A stretch of DNA of 64,000 nt from Girardinichthys multiradiatus. Taxonomy: Eukaryota > Chordata > Actinopteri > Cyprinodontiformes > Goodeidae. Each line of letters opens with the position of its first letter. Within the stretch, counting starts at the first letter, position 1. Under the pieces are notes generated by a model. The model had not been told where the DNA came from. It was given only the letters and a program-made list of their open reading frames with translations, and made no database searches. Shown piece by piece: positions 1 through 8,210 of the stretch. The stretch is taken from positions 7,320,119 through 7,384,118 of the forward strand of contig NC_061816.1 in the NCBI RefSeq assembly GCF_021462225.1, written 5' to 3'. The position numbers and the translations under genes were made by a program.

Positions 1-291
1 GACCAAGTATTGAGTGCATAACTGTACATGATTATTTGAAGGTTGATGTTTTTTGTATTAAAAACACTTTTCTTTTATTGGTCGGATGAAATATGCTAAT
101 TTTGTGAGATAGGAATTTTGGGTTTTCATGAGCTGTATGCCAAAATCATCTGTATTAAGACAATAAAAGACCTGAAATATTTCAGTTAGTGTGCAATGAA
201 TCTAAAATATATGAATGTTAAATTTTCATCATGACATTATGGAAAATATTGAACTTTATCACAATATGCTAATATTTTGAGAGGACCTGTA
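1..291 (+). mobile_element. Tc1/mariner element, one arm (cut by window edge)
   Basis: The first 291 bases are the reverse complement of the left part of the complete Tc1 element at 8211-9377, including its long inverted terminal repeat ending in CCTGTA. The end falls at a TA inside the array motif AAATAGAAAATCC, which is intact in other array units (for example near 1610 and 4094). This shows insertion at a TA in the tRNA array. The rest of the element lies left of the window. Confidence 0.9.
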
Positions 292-427
292 GAAAATCCC
301 ACGATCCACAAACAGTAGTGCCTTGTGGCTGTTAGAAGAACTATTACCACTGTTTAATTGCTGTAGTAATCGATTTCTTTGGCATGTCTCCTGAATTTTT
401 GGTAAGCTACCAGTTAAGTGGAGGGTA

Positions 428-501
428 GGTGCTGTGGCTTAGTTGGTCAAAGTGCCTGTCTTGTAAACAGGAGTTCCTGGGTTCAAATCCCAGCTGTGCC
501 T
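428..501 (+). tRNA. tRNA-Thr (TGT)
   Basis: A 74-base tRNA with all arms: D arm GCTT/AAGT, anticodon arm CCTGT/ACAGG with loop CTTGTAA (anticodon TGT at 462-464), and T arm CTGGG/CCCAG with B box GGTTCAAATCC. The acceptor stem GGTGCTG/CTGTGCC has a T·T mismatch and two wobble pairs, so this copy is weaker than the 2059 copy. The 3' CCA is not encoded, as is normal for eukaryotes. Confidence 0.8.
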
Positions 502-818
502 CTCAGTTATACTACTTGATTAATGTATGTCCAAGGTCTTTTTAAATGACTGATAGGCAAAAGCTCCTAACTAAGTAGCTTTTGGACTTGTTTTGAAATC
601 TTACCAACCTAACTACCAGAAACGTTGTGTTGGTTTGCTTTGCCGTCGAATTTATCAAGGCTCAAGTTAATACTGTATGCTTTTTAAAAATAACATGAGA
701 AGGCATTTTGCTACAAAAACATGGTAGGTATACTAGGACATGTATCTCACGAGGTCAAAGAACCAGACTTGTAAATGGAAATTGCTTGTTTTCACATACA
801 GTAGTGTGTTGTGGATGT

Positions 819-859
819 TAGTAAACCAAAGATCCTTGGTTCAAATCCAAGCAGTGCCT
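819..859 (+). pseudogene. Chimeric 3' half of tRNA-Thr, copy 1
   Basis: The sequence from the anticodon-loop motif TAGTAAAC through the T arm and acceptor 3' strand (GCAGTGCCT) is tRNA-Thr. The 5' half is replaced by array spacer (AGTAGTGTGTTGTGGATG). The B box GGTTCAAATCC is present, but no A box or D arm is seen. It is not expected to make a tRNA. Confidence 0.75.
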
Positions 860-1088
860 TTCACTTACACTGCTTGATTAATGTCATTGAAAGGGGTGAT
901 TAAATGGCTGATAGGTAACGAGGTCGTACCACCAGATTTGTAAGTAGAAAATCCCGTGTTCCACAAACAGTAGTGCCTTGTGGATGTTAGAAGAACTTTT
1001 ACCACTGGCACTGTTTAATTCCTGTAGTAGTAGATTCCTTTGGGGTGTCTCCTGAATTTTTGGAGAACTACCAGTTAGATGGAGAGTA

Positions 1089-1162
1089 GGCGCTGTGGCT
1101 TAGTTGGTCAAAGTACCTGTCTAGTAAACAGGAGATCCTGGGTTCAAATCCCAGCAGTGCCT
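1089..1162 (+). tRNA. tRNA-Thr (AGT)
   Basis: A 74-base tRNA with acceptor stem GGCGCTG/CAGTGCC (one G·T wobble), D arm GCTT/AAGT, and anticodon arm CCTGT/ACAGG with loop CTAGTAA giving anticodon AGT. The T arm is a perfect CTGGG/CCCAG with the A and B box promoter elements intact. It closely matches vertebrate tRNA-Thr-AGT. A CCTTTCA...TGAAAGG hairpin and a T5 run follow it. Confidence 0.9.
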
Positions 1163-1477
1163 TTCAGTTATACTGCTTGATTAATGTCGTTGAAAGGGCT
1201 TTTTAAAAGTGATCAAATAGCTGATTGGTCATGCCTTTTAAGCAAGTTGATTTTAAATGTTATCAACACAAGTACAAGAAACTTTGTGCTGGTTTGGCTT
1301 TGCACTTGAACTTGTCAAGACTCAAGTGAATGCTGTATGCTTTTGAAAAGAACATGACATGGCAGTTTGCTACAAAAATATGGTAGGTATACTAGGACAT
1401 GTATCTCACGAGGTCAAAGAACCAGACTTGTAAATGGAAATTGCTTGTTTTCACATACAGTAGAGTGTCGTAGATGT

Positions 1478-1518
1478 TAGTAAACCAAAGATCCTGGGTT
1501 TAAATCCCAGCAATGCCT
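1478..1518 (+). pseudogene. Chimeric 3' half of tRNA-Thr, copy 2
   Basis: Same structure as the 819 copy. Spacer ending GTAGATGT is joined to TAGTAAAC and then the T arm. The T loop reads GGTTTAAATCC (B box changed) and the acceptor 3' strand reads CAATGCC. A degraded half-tRNA. Confidence 0.7.
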
Positions 1519-1751
1519 TTCAGTTACACTGCTTGATTAATGTCATTGAAAGGGCTTTTTAAATGTGAATAAGTGGACGATAAGTTACGAGGTCATACCA
1601 TCAAATTTGTAAATAGAAAATCCCATGATCCTCAAACAGTAGTGCCTTGTGGCTGTTAGAAGAACTATTACCACTGTTTCATTGCTGTACTAATCGATTT
1701 CTTTGGCATGTCTCTTGAATTTTTGGAGAACTACCAATTAAATGGAGGGTA

Positions 1752-1825
1752 GGCGCTGAGGCTTAGTTGGTCAAAGTACCTGTCTAGTAAACTGGAGATC
1801 CTGGGTTCAAATCCCAGCAGTGCCT
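1752..1825 (+). tRNA. tRNA-Thr (AGT), possibly decayed
   Basis: A full-length 74-base copy with anticodon AGT and intact T and acceptor arms. The near-universal T at position 8 is A (GGCGCTGAG), and the anticodon stem CCTGT/ACTGG carries a T·T mismatch. These two changes in one copy suggest it may be a pseudogene. Confidence 0.65.
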
Positions 1826-2058
1826 TTCAGTTATACTGCTTGATTAATGTCATTGAAAGGGCTTTTTAAATGTGAATAAGTGGACGATAAGTTACGAGGT
1901 CATACCATCAAATTTGTAAATAGAAAATCCTACGATCCACAAACAGTAGTGCCTTGTGGCTGTTAGAAGAACTATTACCACTGGTTAATTGCTGTATTAA
2001 TCGATTTCTTTGGCATGTCTCCTGAATTTTTGGCAAGCTACCAGTTAAGTGGACGGTA

Positions 2059-2132
2059 GGCGCTGTGGCTTAGTTGGTCAAAGTGCCTGTCTTGTAAACA
2101 GGAGATCCTGGGTTCAAATCCCAGCAGTGCCT
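2059..2132 (+). tRNA. tRNA-Thr (TGT)
   Basis: A 74-base tRNA with loop CTTGTAA (anticodon TGT), intact acceptor GGCGCTG/CAGTGCC, D, anticodon and T stems, and intact A and B boxes. This is the best-preserved TGT copy. Its trailer (CTCTCAGTT...) differs from that of the AGT copies, so the TGT and AGT blocks form two sub-families. Confidence 0.9.
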
Positions 2133-2445
2133 CTCAGTTATACTACTTGATTAATGTATGTCCAAGGAGTTTTTAAATGGCTCATAGGCGACAGCTCCTA
2201 AGCAAGTAGTTTTTAATCTTGTTTTGAAATCTTAAGAACGTAACTACCAGAAACGTTTTGGTTTGCTTTGCATTTGAATTTATCAAGGCTCAAGTCAATA
2301 CTGTATGCTTGTTTCAAAATAATATGTCAAGGCAGTTTGCTAAAAACATGGTAGGTATATTAGGACGTGTATCTCACGAGGGTAAAATACCAGACTTGTA
2401 AATTGAAAATGCTTGTTTCCACATACAGTAGTGCCTCGTGGATGT

Positions 2446-2486
2446 CAGTAAACAAGAGATCCTGGTTTCAAATCCAAGTAGTGCCT
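2446..2486 (+). pseudogene. Chimeric 3' half of tRNA-Thr, copy 3
   Basis: Array spacer (GTGCCTCGTGGATGT) is joined to CAGTAAAC and then the T arm CTGGT/CCAAG and GTAGTGCCT. The 5' half of a tRNA is missing, and the B box reads GTTTCAAATCC. Confidence 0.7.
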
Positions 2487-2726
2487 TTCAGTTACATTGC
2501 TTGATTAATGTACGTCCAAGGGCTTTTTAAATGTGATTAAATTGGCTGATAGGTTACGAGGTCATACCAACAGATCTGTAAATAGAAAATCCCACGTTCC
2601 ACAAACATTAGTGCCTCGTGGATGTTAGAAGAACTATTACCACTGGCACTGTTTAATTCCTGCAGTAGTAGATTCCTTTGGGATGTCTCCTGAATTTTTG
2701 GAGAACTACTGGTTAAGTGGAGGGTA

Positions 2727-2800
2727 GGCGCTGTGGCTTAGTTGGTCAAAGTACCTGTCTAGTAAACAGGAGATCCTGGGTTCAAATCCCAGCAGTGCCT
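2727..2800 (+). tRNA. tRNA-Thr (AGT)
   Basis: A 74-base intact cloverleaf identical in all stems to the 1089 copy, with anticodon AGT, intact promoter boxes, and a CTTTCAGTTACAC trailer. It is a likely functional copy. Confidence 0.9.
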
Positions 2801-3039
2801 TTCAGTTACACAGCTTGATTAATGTTGTTGAAACACCTTTTTAAAAGTGATCAAACGGCTGATAGGTTACAAGGTCATATCATCAGATTTGTAAGTAGAA
2901 AATCCCACGTTCTACAAACATTAGTGCCTCGTGGATGTTAGAAGAACTTTTACCACTGGCACTGTTTAATTCCTGCAGTAGTAGATTCCTTTGGGATGTC
3001 TCCTGAATTTTTGGAGAACTACCGGTTAAATGGAGGGTA

Positions 3040-3113
3040 GGCGCTGTGTCTTAGTTGGTCAAAGTACCTGTCTTGTAAACAGGAGATCCTGGGTTCAAAT
3101 CCCAACAGTGCTT
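3040..3113 (+). tRNA. tRNA-Thr (TGT), probably decayed
   Basis: Full length with a TGT anticodon loop. Position 10 is T (GTGTCTT instead of GTGGCTT), which removes a D-stem pair and damages the A box. The T stem is CTGGG/CCCAA, and the acceptor 3' strand ends GTGCT. Several hits in conserved pairs point to a pseudogene. Confidence 0.55.
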
Positions 3114-3426
3114 TTCAGTTACACAGCTTGATTAATGTTGTTGAAACAGCATTTAAAAAGTGATCAAATGGCTGACTGGTTATGTCTCTTAAGCAAGTTG
3201 ATTTTAAATGTTAACACAACTACAAGAAACCTTTTTCTGGTTTGGCTTCGCACTTGAACTTGTCAAGACTCAAGTCAATGTTGTATGCTTTTTAAAAATA
3301 ACATGACAAGGCAGTTTCCTACAAAAACTTGGTAGGTATACTAGGACATGTATCTCACGAGGGTAAAATACCAGACTTGTAAATCAAAATTGCTTGTTTC
3401 CACATACAGTAGTGCCTCGTGGATGT

Positions 3427-3467
3427 TAGTAAACAAGAGATCCTGGGTTCAAATCCCAGCAGTGCCT
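3427..3467 (+). pseudogene. Chimeric 3' half of tRNA-Thr, copy 4
   Basis: Spacer GTGCCTCGTGGATGT is fused to TAGTAAAC. This copy keeps a perfect T arm (CTGGGTTCAAATCCCAG), B box and GCAGTGCCT, but has no D arm or 5' acceptor strand. Confidence 0.75.
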
Positions 3468-3579
3468 TTCAGTTACATTGCTTGATTAATGTATGTCCAA
3501 GGGCTTTTTAATTGTTATTAAATGGCTGATAGGTTATGAGGTCATACCATCAGATTTGTAAATAGAAAATCCTGTGTTG

Positions 3580-3925
3580 TTCACAAATCTATCTAAATCT
3601 GTGATAGAGAGCACTTCTCCTTTGCATAGACAATCCACCCCACCTCGCAGGTGTGACATATCAAGATGCTGATTAGACAGCATGATTATTCCACAGATGT
3701 GCCTTACGTTTGCCACAATAGACCAGCGCTGGTTTTCTTGTACTTTTGATGATTTTGGCGCTTTATTGGTGCTCCTTTTGCATGAATTACTGCATTAATG
3801 CAGCGTGGCATGGAGGATATCAGCCTGTGGTTCTGCTGAGGTGGAAAGGAAGCCCAGGTTGCTTTGCTAGTGGCCTTCAGGTAGTATGCATTGTTGGGTC
3901 TGGTTTCTCTCATCTTCCCCTTAAA
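3580..3925 (-). mobile_element. Tc1-like transposon fragment, copy A
   Basis: On the - strand the 3704-3913 segment reads as the C-terminal end of a Tc1 transposase, with ETRPNNAYYLKATSKATWAS and then SMPRCINAVIHAKGAP. The bases just downstream on the - strand (3580-3700) are typical of Tc1 terminal flank. Most of the transposase, including the catalytic residues, is missing. The fragment sits inside the tRNA-Thr array and is nearly identical to copy B, 1,558 bases downstream, so it was duplicated with the array. Confidence 0.8.
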
Positions 3926-3934
3926 TGGGGGATA

Positions 3935-3999
3935 GGTGCTGTGGTTTAGTTGGTCAAAGTACCTGTCTAGTATCCTGGATCCAAATCCTAGCAGTGCCT
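3935..3999 (+). pseudogene. tRNA-Thr pseudogene with 9-base deletion
   Basis: It starts GGTGCTGTGGTTTAGTTGG and keeps CCTGTCTAGTA. It then lacks the 3' anticodon strand and variable loop (roughly AACAGGAGA), resuming at TCCTGG. The T loop is ATCCAAATCC and the T stem is broken. At 65 bases it cannot fold as a tRNA. Confidence 0.85.
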
Positions 4000-4232
4000 T
4001 TCAGTTACACTGCCTGATTAATGTCGTTGAAAGGGCTTTTTAAATGTGATCAAATGGCTGATAGGTTATGAGGTCATACCATCAGATTTGTAAATAGAAA
4101 ATCCCGCGTTCCACAAACAGTAGTGCCTTGTGGCTGTCAGAAGAGCTATTATCACTGTTTAATTCCTGTAGTAATTGATTTCTTTGGCATGTCTCCTGAA
4201 CATTTGGAGAGCTACCAGTTAAGTGGAGGGTA

Positions 4233-4306
4233 GGTGCTGTGGCTTAGATGGTCAAAGTGCCTGTCTAGTAAACAGGAGATCCTGGGTTCAAATCCCAGCA
4301 GTGCCT
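4233..4306 (+). tRNA. tRNA-Thr (AGT)
   Basis: A 74-base cloverleaf with anticodon AGT and intact D, anticodon and T stems. The acceptor GGTGCTG/CAGTGCC uses a T·G and a G·T wobble. The D loop has A in place of T (TTAGATGG), a small change in the A box. Its trailer is of the TGT-copy type (CTCTCAGTTATACTAC), so this is an AGT tRNA in a TGT-type block. That suggests gene conversion between blocks. Confidence 0.8.
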
Positions 4307-4631
4307 CTCAGTTATACTACTTGATTAATGTATGTCCAAGGAGTTTTTAAATGTGATTAAATGGCTCATAGGCGACAGCTCCTAAGCAAGTAGCTTTTAA
4401 TCTTGTTTTGAAATCTTAAGAACGTAACTACCAGAAACATTGTGTTGGTTTGCTTTGCATTTGAATTTATCAAGGCTCAAGTCAATACTGTATGCTTTTT
4501 CAAAATAATATGACAAGGCAGTTAGCTAAAAACATGGTAGGTATACTAGGACGTGTATCTCACGAGGGTAAAATACCAGACTTGTAAATTGAAAATGCTT
4601 GTTTCCACATACAGTAGTGCCTCGTGGATGT

Positions 4632-4672
4632 TAGTAAACAAGAGATCCTGGTTTCAAATCCAAGCAGTGCTT
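4632..4672 (+). pseudogene. Chimeric 3' half of tRNA-Thr, copy 5
   Basis: Spacer GTGCCTCGTGGATGT is joined to TAGTAAAC, the T arm CTGGT/CCAAG and GCAGTGCTT. The 5' half is absent. Confidence 0.7.
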
Positions 4673-4984
4673 TTCAGTTACACAGCTTGATTAATGTTGT
4701 TGAAACAGCTTTTTTAAAGTGATCAAATGGCTGACTGGTTATGTCTCTTAAGCAAGTTGATTTTAAATGTTAACACAACTACAAGAAACTTTGTTCTGGT
4801 TTGGCTTCGCACTTGAACTTGTCAAGACTCAAGTCAATGTTGTATGCTTTTAAAAAGAACATGACAAGGCAGTGTCCTACAAAAACTTGGTAGGTATAGT
4901 AGGACATGTATCTCACGAGGGTAAAATACCAGACTTGTAAATCAAAATTGCTTGTTTCCACATACAGTAGTGCCTCGTGGATGT

Positions 4985-5025
4985 TAGTAAACAAGAGATC
5001 CTGGTTTCAAATCCAAGCAGTGCCT
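4985..5025 (+). pseudogene. Chimeric 3' half of tRNA-Thr, copy 6
   Basis: Same junction as the other halves, with T arm CTGGT/CCAAG and an intact GCAGTGCCT. It lies just upstream of the second Tc1 fragment, matching copy 4 upstream of the first. Confidence 0.7.
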
Positions 5026-5137
5026 TTCAGTTACATAGCTTGATTAATGTATGTCCAAGGGCTTTTTAATTGTGATTAAATGGCTGATAGGTTACAAGGT
5101 CATACCATCAGATTTGTAAATAGAAAATCCTGTGTTG

Positions 5138-5560
5138 TTCACAAATCTATCTAAATCTGTGATAGAGAGCACTTCTCCTTTGCATAGACAATCCATCCCA
5201 CCTCGCAGGTGTGACATATCAAGATGCTGATTAGACAGCATGATTATTGCACAGATGTGCCTTACGTTTGCCACAATAGACCAGCGCTGGTTTTCTTGTA
5301 CTTTTGATGATTTTGGCGCTTTATTGGTGCTCCTTTTGCATGAATTACTGCATTAATGCAGCGTGGCATGGAGGATATCAGCCTGTGGTTCTGCTGAGGT
5401 GGAAAGGAAGCCCAGGTTGCTTTGCTAGTGGCCTTCAGGTAGTATGCATTGTTGGGTCTGGTTTCACTCATCTTCCCCTTGACAATGCTCCATAGATTAT
5501 CCATGAAGTTCTGGTCAGGCCAATTTGCTGGCCAATAAAGCAAAGTAACACCATGGTCAT
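5138..5560 (-). mobile_element. Tc1-like transposon fragment, copy B
   Basis: Nearly identical to copy A but reaching further into the transposase. The - strand reads YWPANWPDQNFMDNLWSIVK, the D34E region, in which the usual NPIENLW has decayed to NFMDNLW. The C-terminal end through HAKGAP follows. The catalytic Glu of the DDE triad is replaced by Asp, so this copy is dead. Duplication with flanking array sequence, not a second insertion, explains copies A and B. Confidence 0.8.
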
Positions 5561-5639
5561 TGGATCAGCTATTGGTAAGTTTGGCAATGTGGGCCAGTAC
5601 TAAGATTCTAAAGTTTGACTCCAATATCCTAGATCACGC

Positions 5640-6010
5640 TTTCTCAGACAGACTGAGAACTATGATCCCTTGATAGTTGGAACACATTCTTCAGATTGCT
5701 TTCTTAAAGTTTGGGACAACTACCCCACATGTATTGTCCCAGTGTTTCATGCAACACTAAGGAATCATGTCAACCATGATGGCCCAACAATGTTCACAGC
5801 TTTTGGTATATTGGTGCCATTCTTGTCCATCCCTGTTTCCCTGCCACTGGTAAGATTTTCAACTACCACACAAGGTCTGTGATGCAGCCTCCTCTGCCAC
5901 CACAGCAAAAACACTAGCAGGTCACATTCAGTTGACAGCCCTGTCCTTCTCTTCACCCAAATGTCCAATACATAATGCTGTTGGTCTGCTATATAATAGC
6001 AAAATGGGTC
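5640..6010 (-). mobile_element. LINE fragment (same family as 52720-54475)
   Basis: Read on the - strand, this matches the upstream part of the reverse-transcriptase region seen at 53080-53230. It includes the equivalents of the 'CAACTATCAAGGGATCA' and 'GTTGACATGATTCCTTAG' stretches. No intact reading frame remains. The neighbouring 6010-6350 holds nothing recognisable apart from the upstream side of the NLR exon. Confidence 0.55.
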
Positions 6011-6354
6011 ATCAAACTCTGGCCCAAGTGTCGTGGTACCAGTACACTCATGAAACAAGCCTCAACCCTGGCTGGTCTCACAGTTTGCAAAGTTCACAGA
6101 TGATTTTGGGATGCATTGCTACCACTATTGTCAGTCTAAATCTGGTTAACAACAGCTGACTTGTCTCTTATCTTCTTCTATTATGTAGATTAGTCATAAA
6201 GTCTGTAAATCTCAAAAATTTTGAGTTGTAATGTAATAACCACAGCATTCCAAGGTTTTATGTACAACAACTACCTACTGAAACCAGTCTATAAAACATG
6301 GATCTGTTTATTGGTTCTTTGATTAGTCAGATGTGTTATATTGTTCTTTTCCAG

Positions 6355-6583
6355 CTGCTGGAGGACTACATCAGGACTTTTGTGAAGAAGGAACTGCAAA
6401 AAATCCAGAAGGTTTTGAGTTTAGATTACCCAGAATTTTCAATGAGTCCGGTGGAGAGTGAGGAGGGGCTGGAGGATGAAGATGAAGAGCAGAGGAGGAG
6501 CAGCAGAGAGGCATTTGAGAAGATCACATTGTGTTTCCTAAGAAGGATGAAACAAGACAACATGGCTGACTGTCAGCAAAGCA
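6355..6583 (+). pseudogene. NLRC3-like N-terminal exon
   Basis: This exon is bounded by TTCTTTTCCAG and the donor GTAAGA. It encodes an acidic N-terminal segment starting LLEDYIRTFVKKELQKIQKV and ending near FEKITLCFLRRMKQDNMADC. This exon type precedes the FISNA domain in fish-expanded NLR genes. It is open throughout and its phase (1) fits the next exon at 6712. It belongs to a gene whose later parts are broken, so it is called as part of a pseudogene. Confidence 0.8.
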
Positions 6584-6711
6584 GTAAGATATTAATTTAG
6601 CTAGATCAGTGATGCATTTACCCAGTGAATGAAAATATTGTTCCGTTACTGAAGTGCTTTTCTTTTAGGAAAAACATATTGTTTCAAAATCTTGTTTTTG
6701 TCCTTGTTAAG

Positions 6712-7734
6712 AACTTTTTGCTGCACTTTGTCATCGTGAACTTAAATCTGGTCTGAAGAAGAGGTACCAGTCTATGTTTGAGGGGATTGCTAAAGCAGGA
6801 CGTCCAACCCTTCTGAACCAGATCTACACGGAGCTCTACATCACAGAGGGAGGGACTGGAGAGGTCAACCGAGAACATGAGGTCAGACAGATTGAAACAG
6901 CTTCCAGGTCACCGGATAGGGCATAAACAACAATCAGACATCTTTAAACTCTCACCTGGAAGAGATCAACCAATCAGAACAGTGATGACAAAGGGTGTGG
7001 CTGGCATTGGGAAAACAGTCTTAACAAAGAGGTTTACCCTGGACTGGGCTGAAGGCAAAGCCCACCAGAACATCCAGTTCATATTTCCATTCACCTTCAG
7101 AGAGCTGAATGTGCTGAAAGAGAAGACGTTCAGCTTGGTGGAACTTGTTAATCACTTCTTTAATGAAACAAAAGGAATTCGCAATTTTGAACACTTCCAG
7201 GTTCTGTTCATTTTTGATGGTCTGGATGAGAGTCGACTTCCTCTGGACTTCCACCACAAGGAGATCCTGACTGATGTTACAGAGTCCACCTCAGTGGATG
7301 TTCTGCTGACAAACCTCATCAGGGGGAAACTGCTTCCCTCTGCTCGCCTCTGGATAACCACACGACCTGCAGCAGCCAATCAGATCCCTCCTAAGTGTGT
7401 TGGCATGGTGACAGAGGTCAGAGGGTTCACTGACACGCAGAAGGAGGAGTACTTCAGGAAGAGATTCAGAGATAAGAAGCAGGATCATCTCCCACATCAA
7501 GACATCATGAAGTCTCCACATCATGTGCCACATCCCAGTCTTCTGTTGGATCACTGCTACGGTTCTTAAGATTTATTGAAATCAAAAACTGGAAAAGAAC
7601 TGCCTAAGACCCTGATTGAGATGTACATCTATTTTACAGAAGTTCAAGCTAAAGTGAAGAAGGTCAAGTATGATGGAGGACCTGAGACAGATCCACACTG
7701 GAGTCCAGAGAGCAGGAAGATGATTGAGGGTTTA
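6712..7734 (+). pseudogene. NLRC3-like FISNA-NACHT exon (broken)
   Basis: NLR proteins are cytosolic pattern sensors, and the FISNA plus NACHT pair marks the large fish NLR group. After the acceptor TTGTTAAG, the frame reads through the FISNA domain (HRELKSGLKKRYQSMFEGIA, then [12 protein letters not shown]). It meets a stop, TAA, near 6926, followed by a few missing bases that shift the frame. In the new frame (about 6930-7485) the NACHT domain is well kept. Walker A GVAGIGKT is at 6994-7017 and Walker B FIFDGLDE at 7208-7231. The sensor-like [17 protein letters not shown] is also present. A second small deletion near 7485 shifts the frame again. The third frame reads ELPKTLIEMYIYF and HWSPESRKMIEG before the exon is interrupted at 7734 by a transposon. 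LRR exons are not found on this strand. Confidence 0.9.
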
Positions 7735-8210
7735 TTCCCACAAGGAAAGTCCTTTAGTCCGCTTGTTTGGTCCGAAACAAAAGCGGACTTTATTTTTTTC
7801 ATTTGGCGTGGTTTGTTTTCACATTGTACTTTTTGCAAGTGAACTACTACTTGTAAACAAAGCCACGCGGGTGAAGATCATTGCTCCCATTGGTCAGAAA
7901 TGACGGGGGCGGGACATATAGCAGACTCGGAAATATAGGTAAACAACTGTAGACATGCTGCGCAGCAACTGTTCTGCATTATTGAGTCGTTATTACAGCT
8001 GCAATACTATTGTGAGAATCAAGAGCTGCTCGATCAACACAGATATTGCTGTTATTTTTATAAATGTAGAACAGCGTCAGAGAAAGCATGAACCCTGTCC
8101 CACAACATGCCAGAGGCGTTGCTTAGCAACATACAGCTGATCAGGTATGATTTCACTACAACTTTCACCTTTGCTAGGGGCTACGGTGGCTTGTTAAGTC
8201 CAAAGAGACG

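Larger units (their letters stand above)
292..5127 (+). repeat. Composite tandem array carrying tRNA-Thr genes
   Basis: This stretch is built from repeated blocks. One block carries a tRNA-Thr copy followed by a trailer, and another carries a chimeric half-tRNA. A shared spacer has the motif CACAAACAGTAGTGCCT and then GTTAGAAGAACTATTACCACTG. tRNA starts at 428, 1089, 1752, 2059, 2727, 3040, 3935 and 4233 are spaced about 661, 663, 307, 668, 313, 895 and 298 bases. There is therefore a short unit of about 305 bases and a long unit of about 665. The long unit adds the segment with the half-tRNA. Copies have diverged by point changes and small indels, as expected of an old locally amplified array. 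No protein-coding gene is seen. Confidence 0.9.

Noticed and set aside
292..5127. CRISPR-like or other prokaryotic repeat array
   Set aside because: Repeats are long, diverged, contain tRNA genes and lie in clearly vertebrate DNA.
5765..6058. 97-codon - strand frame (MFHECTG...)
   Set aside because: Overlaps a LINE fragment recognised from nucleotide similarity to 53080-53230. It is a chance frame.
7955..8140. A 61-codon open stretch inside the foldback element (+)
   Set aside because: No known domain, no full-length transposase features, and ended by decayed sequence. Likely chance.
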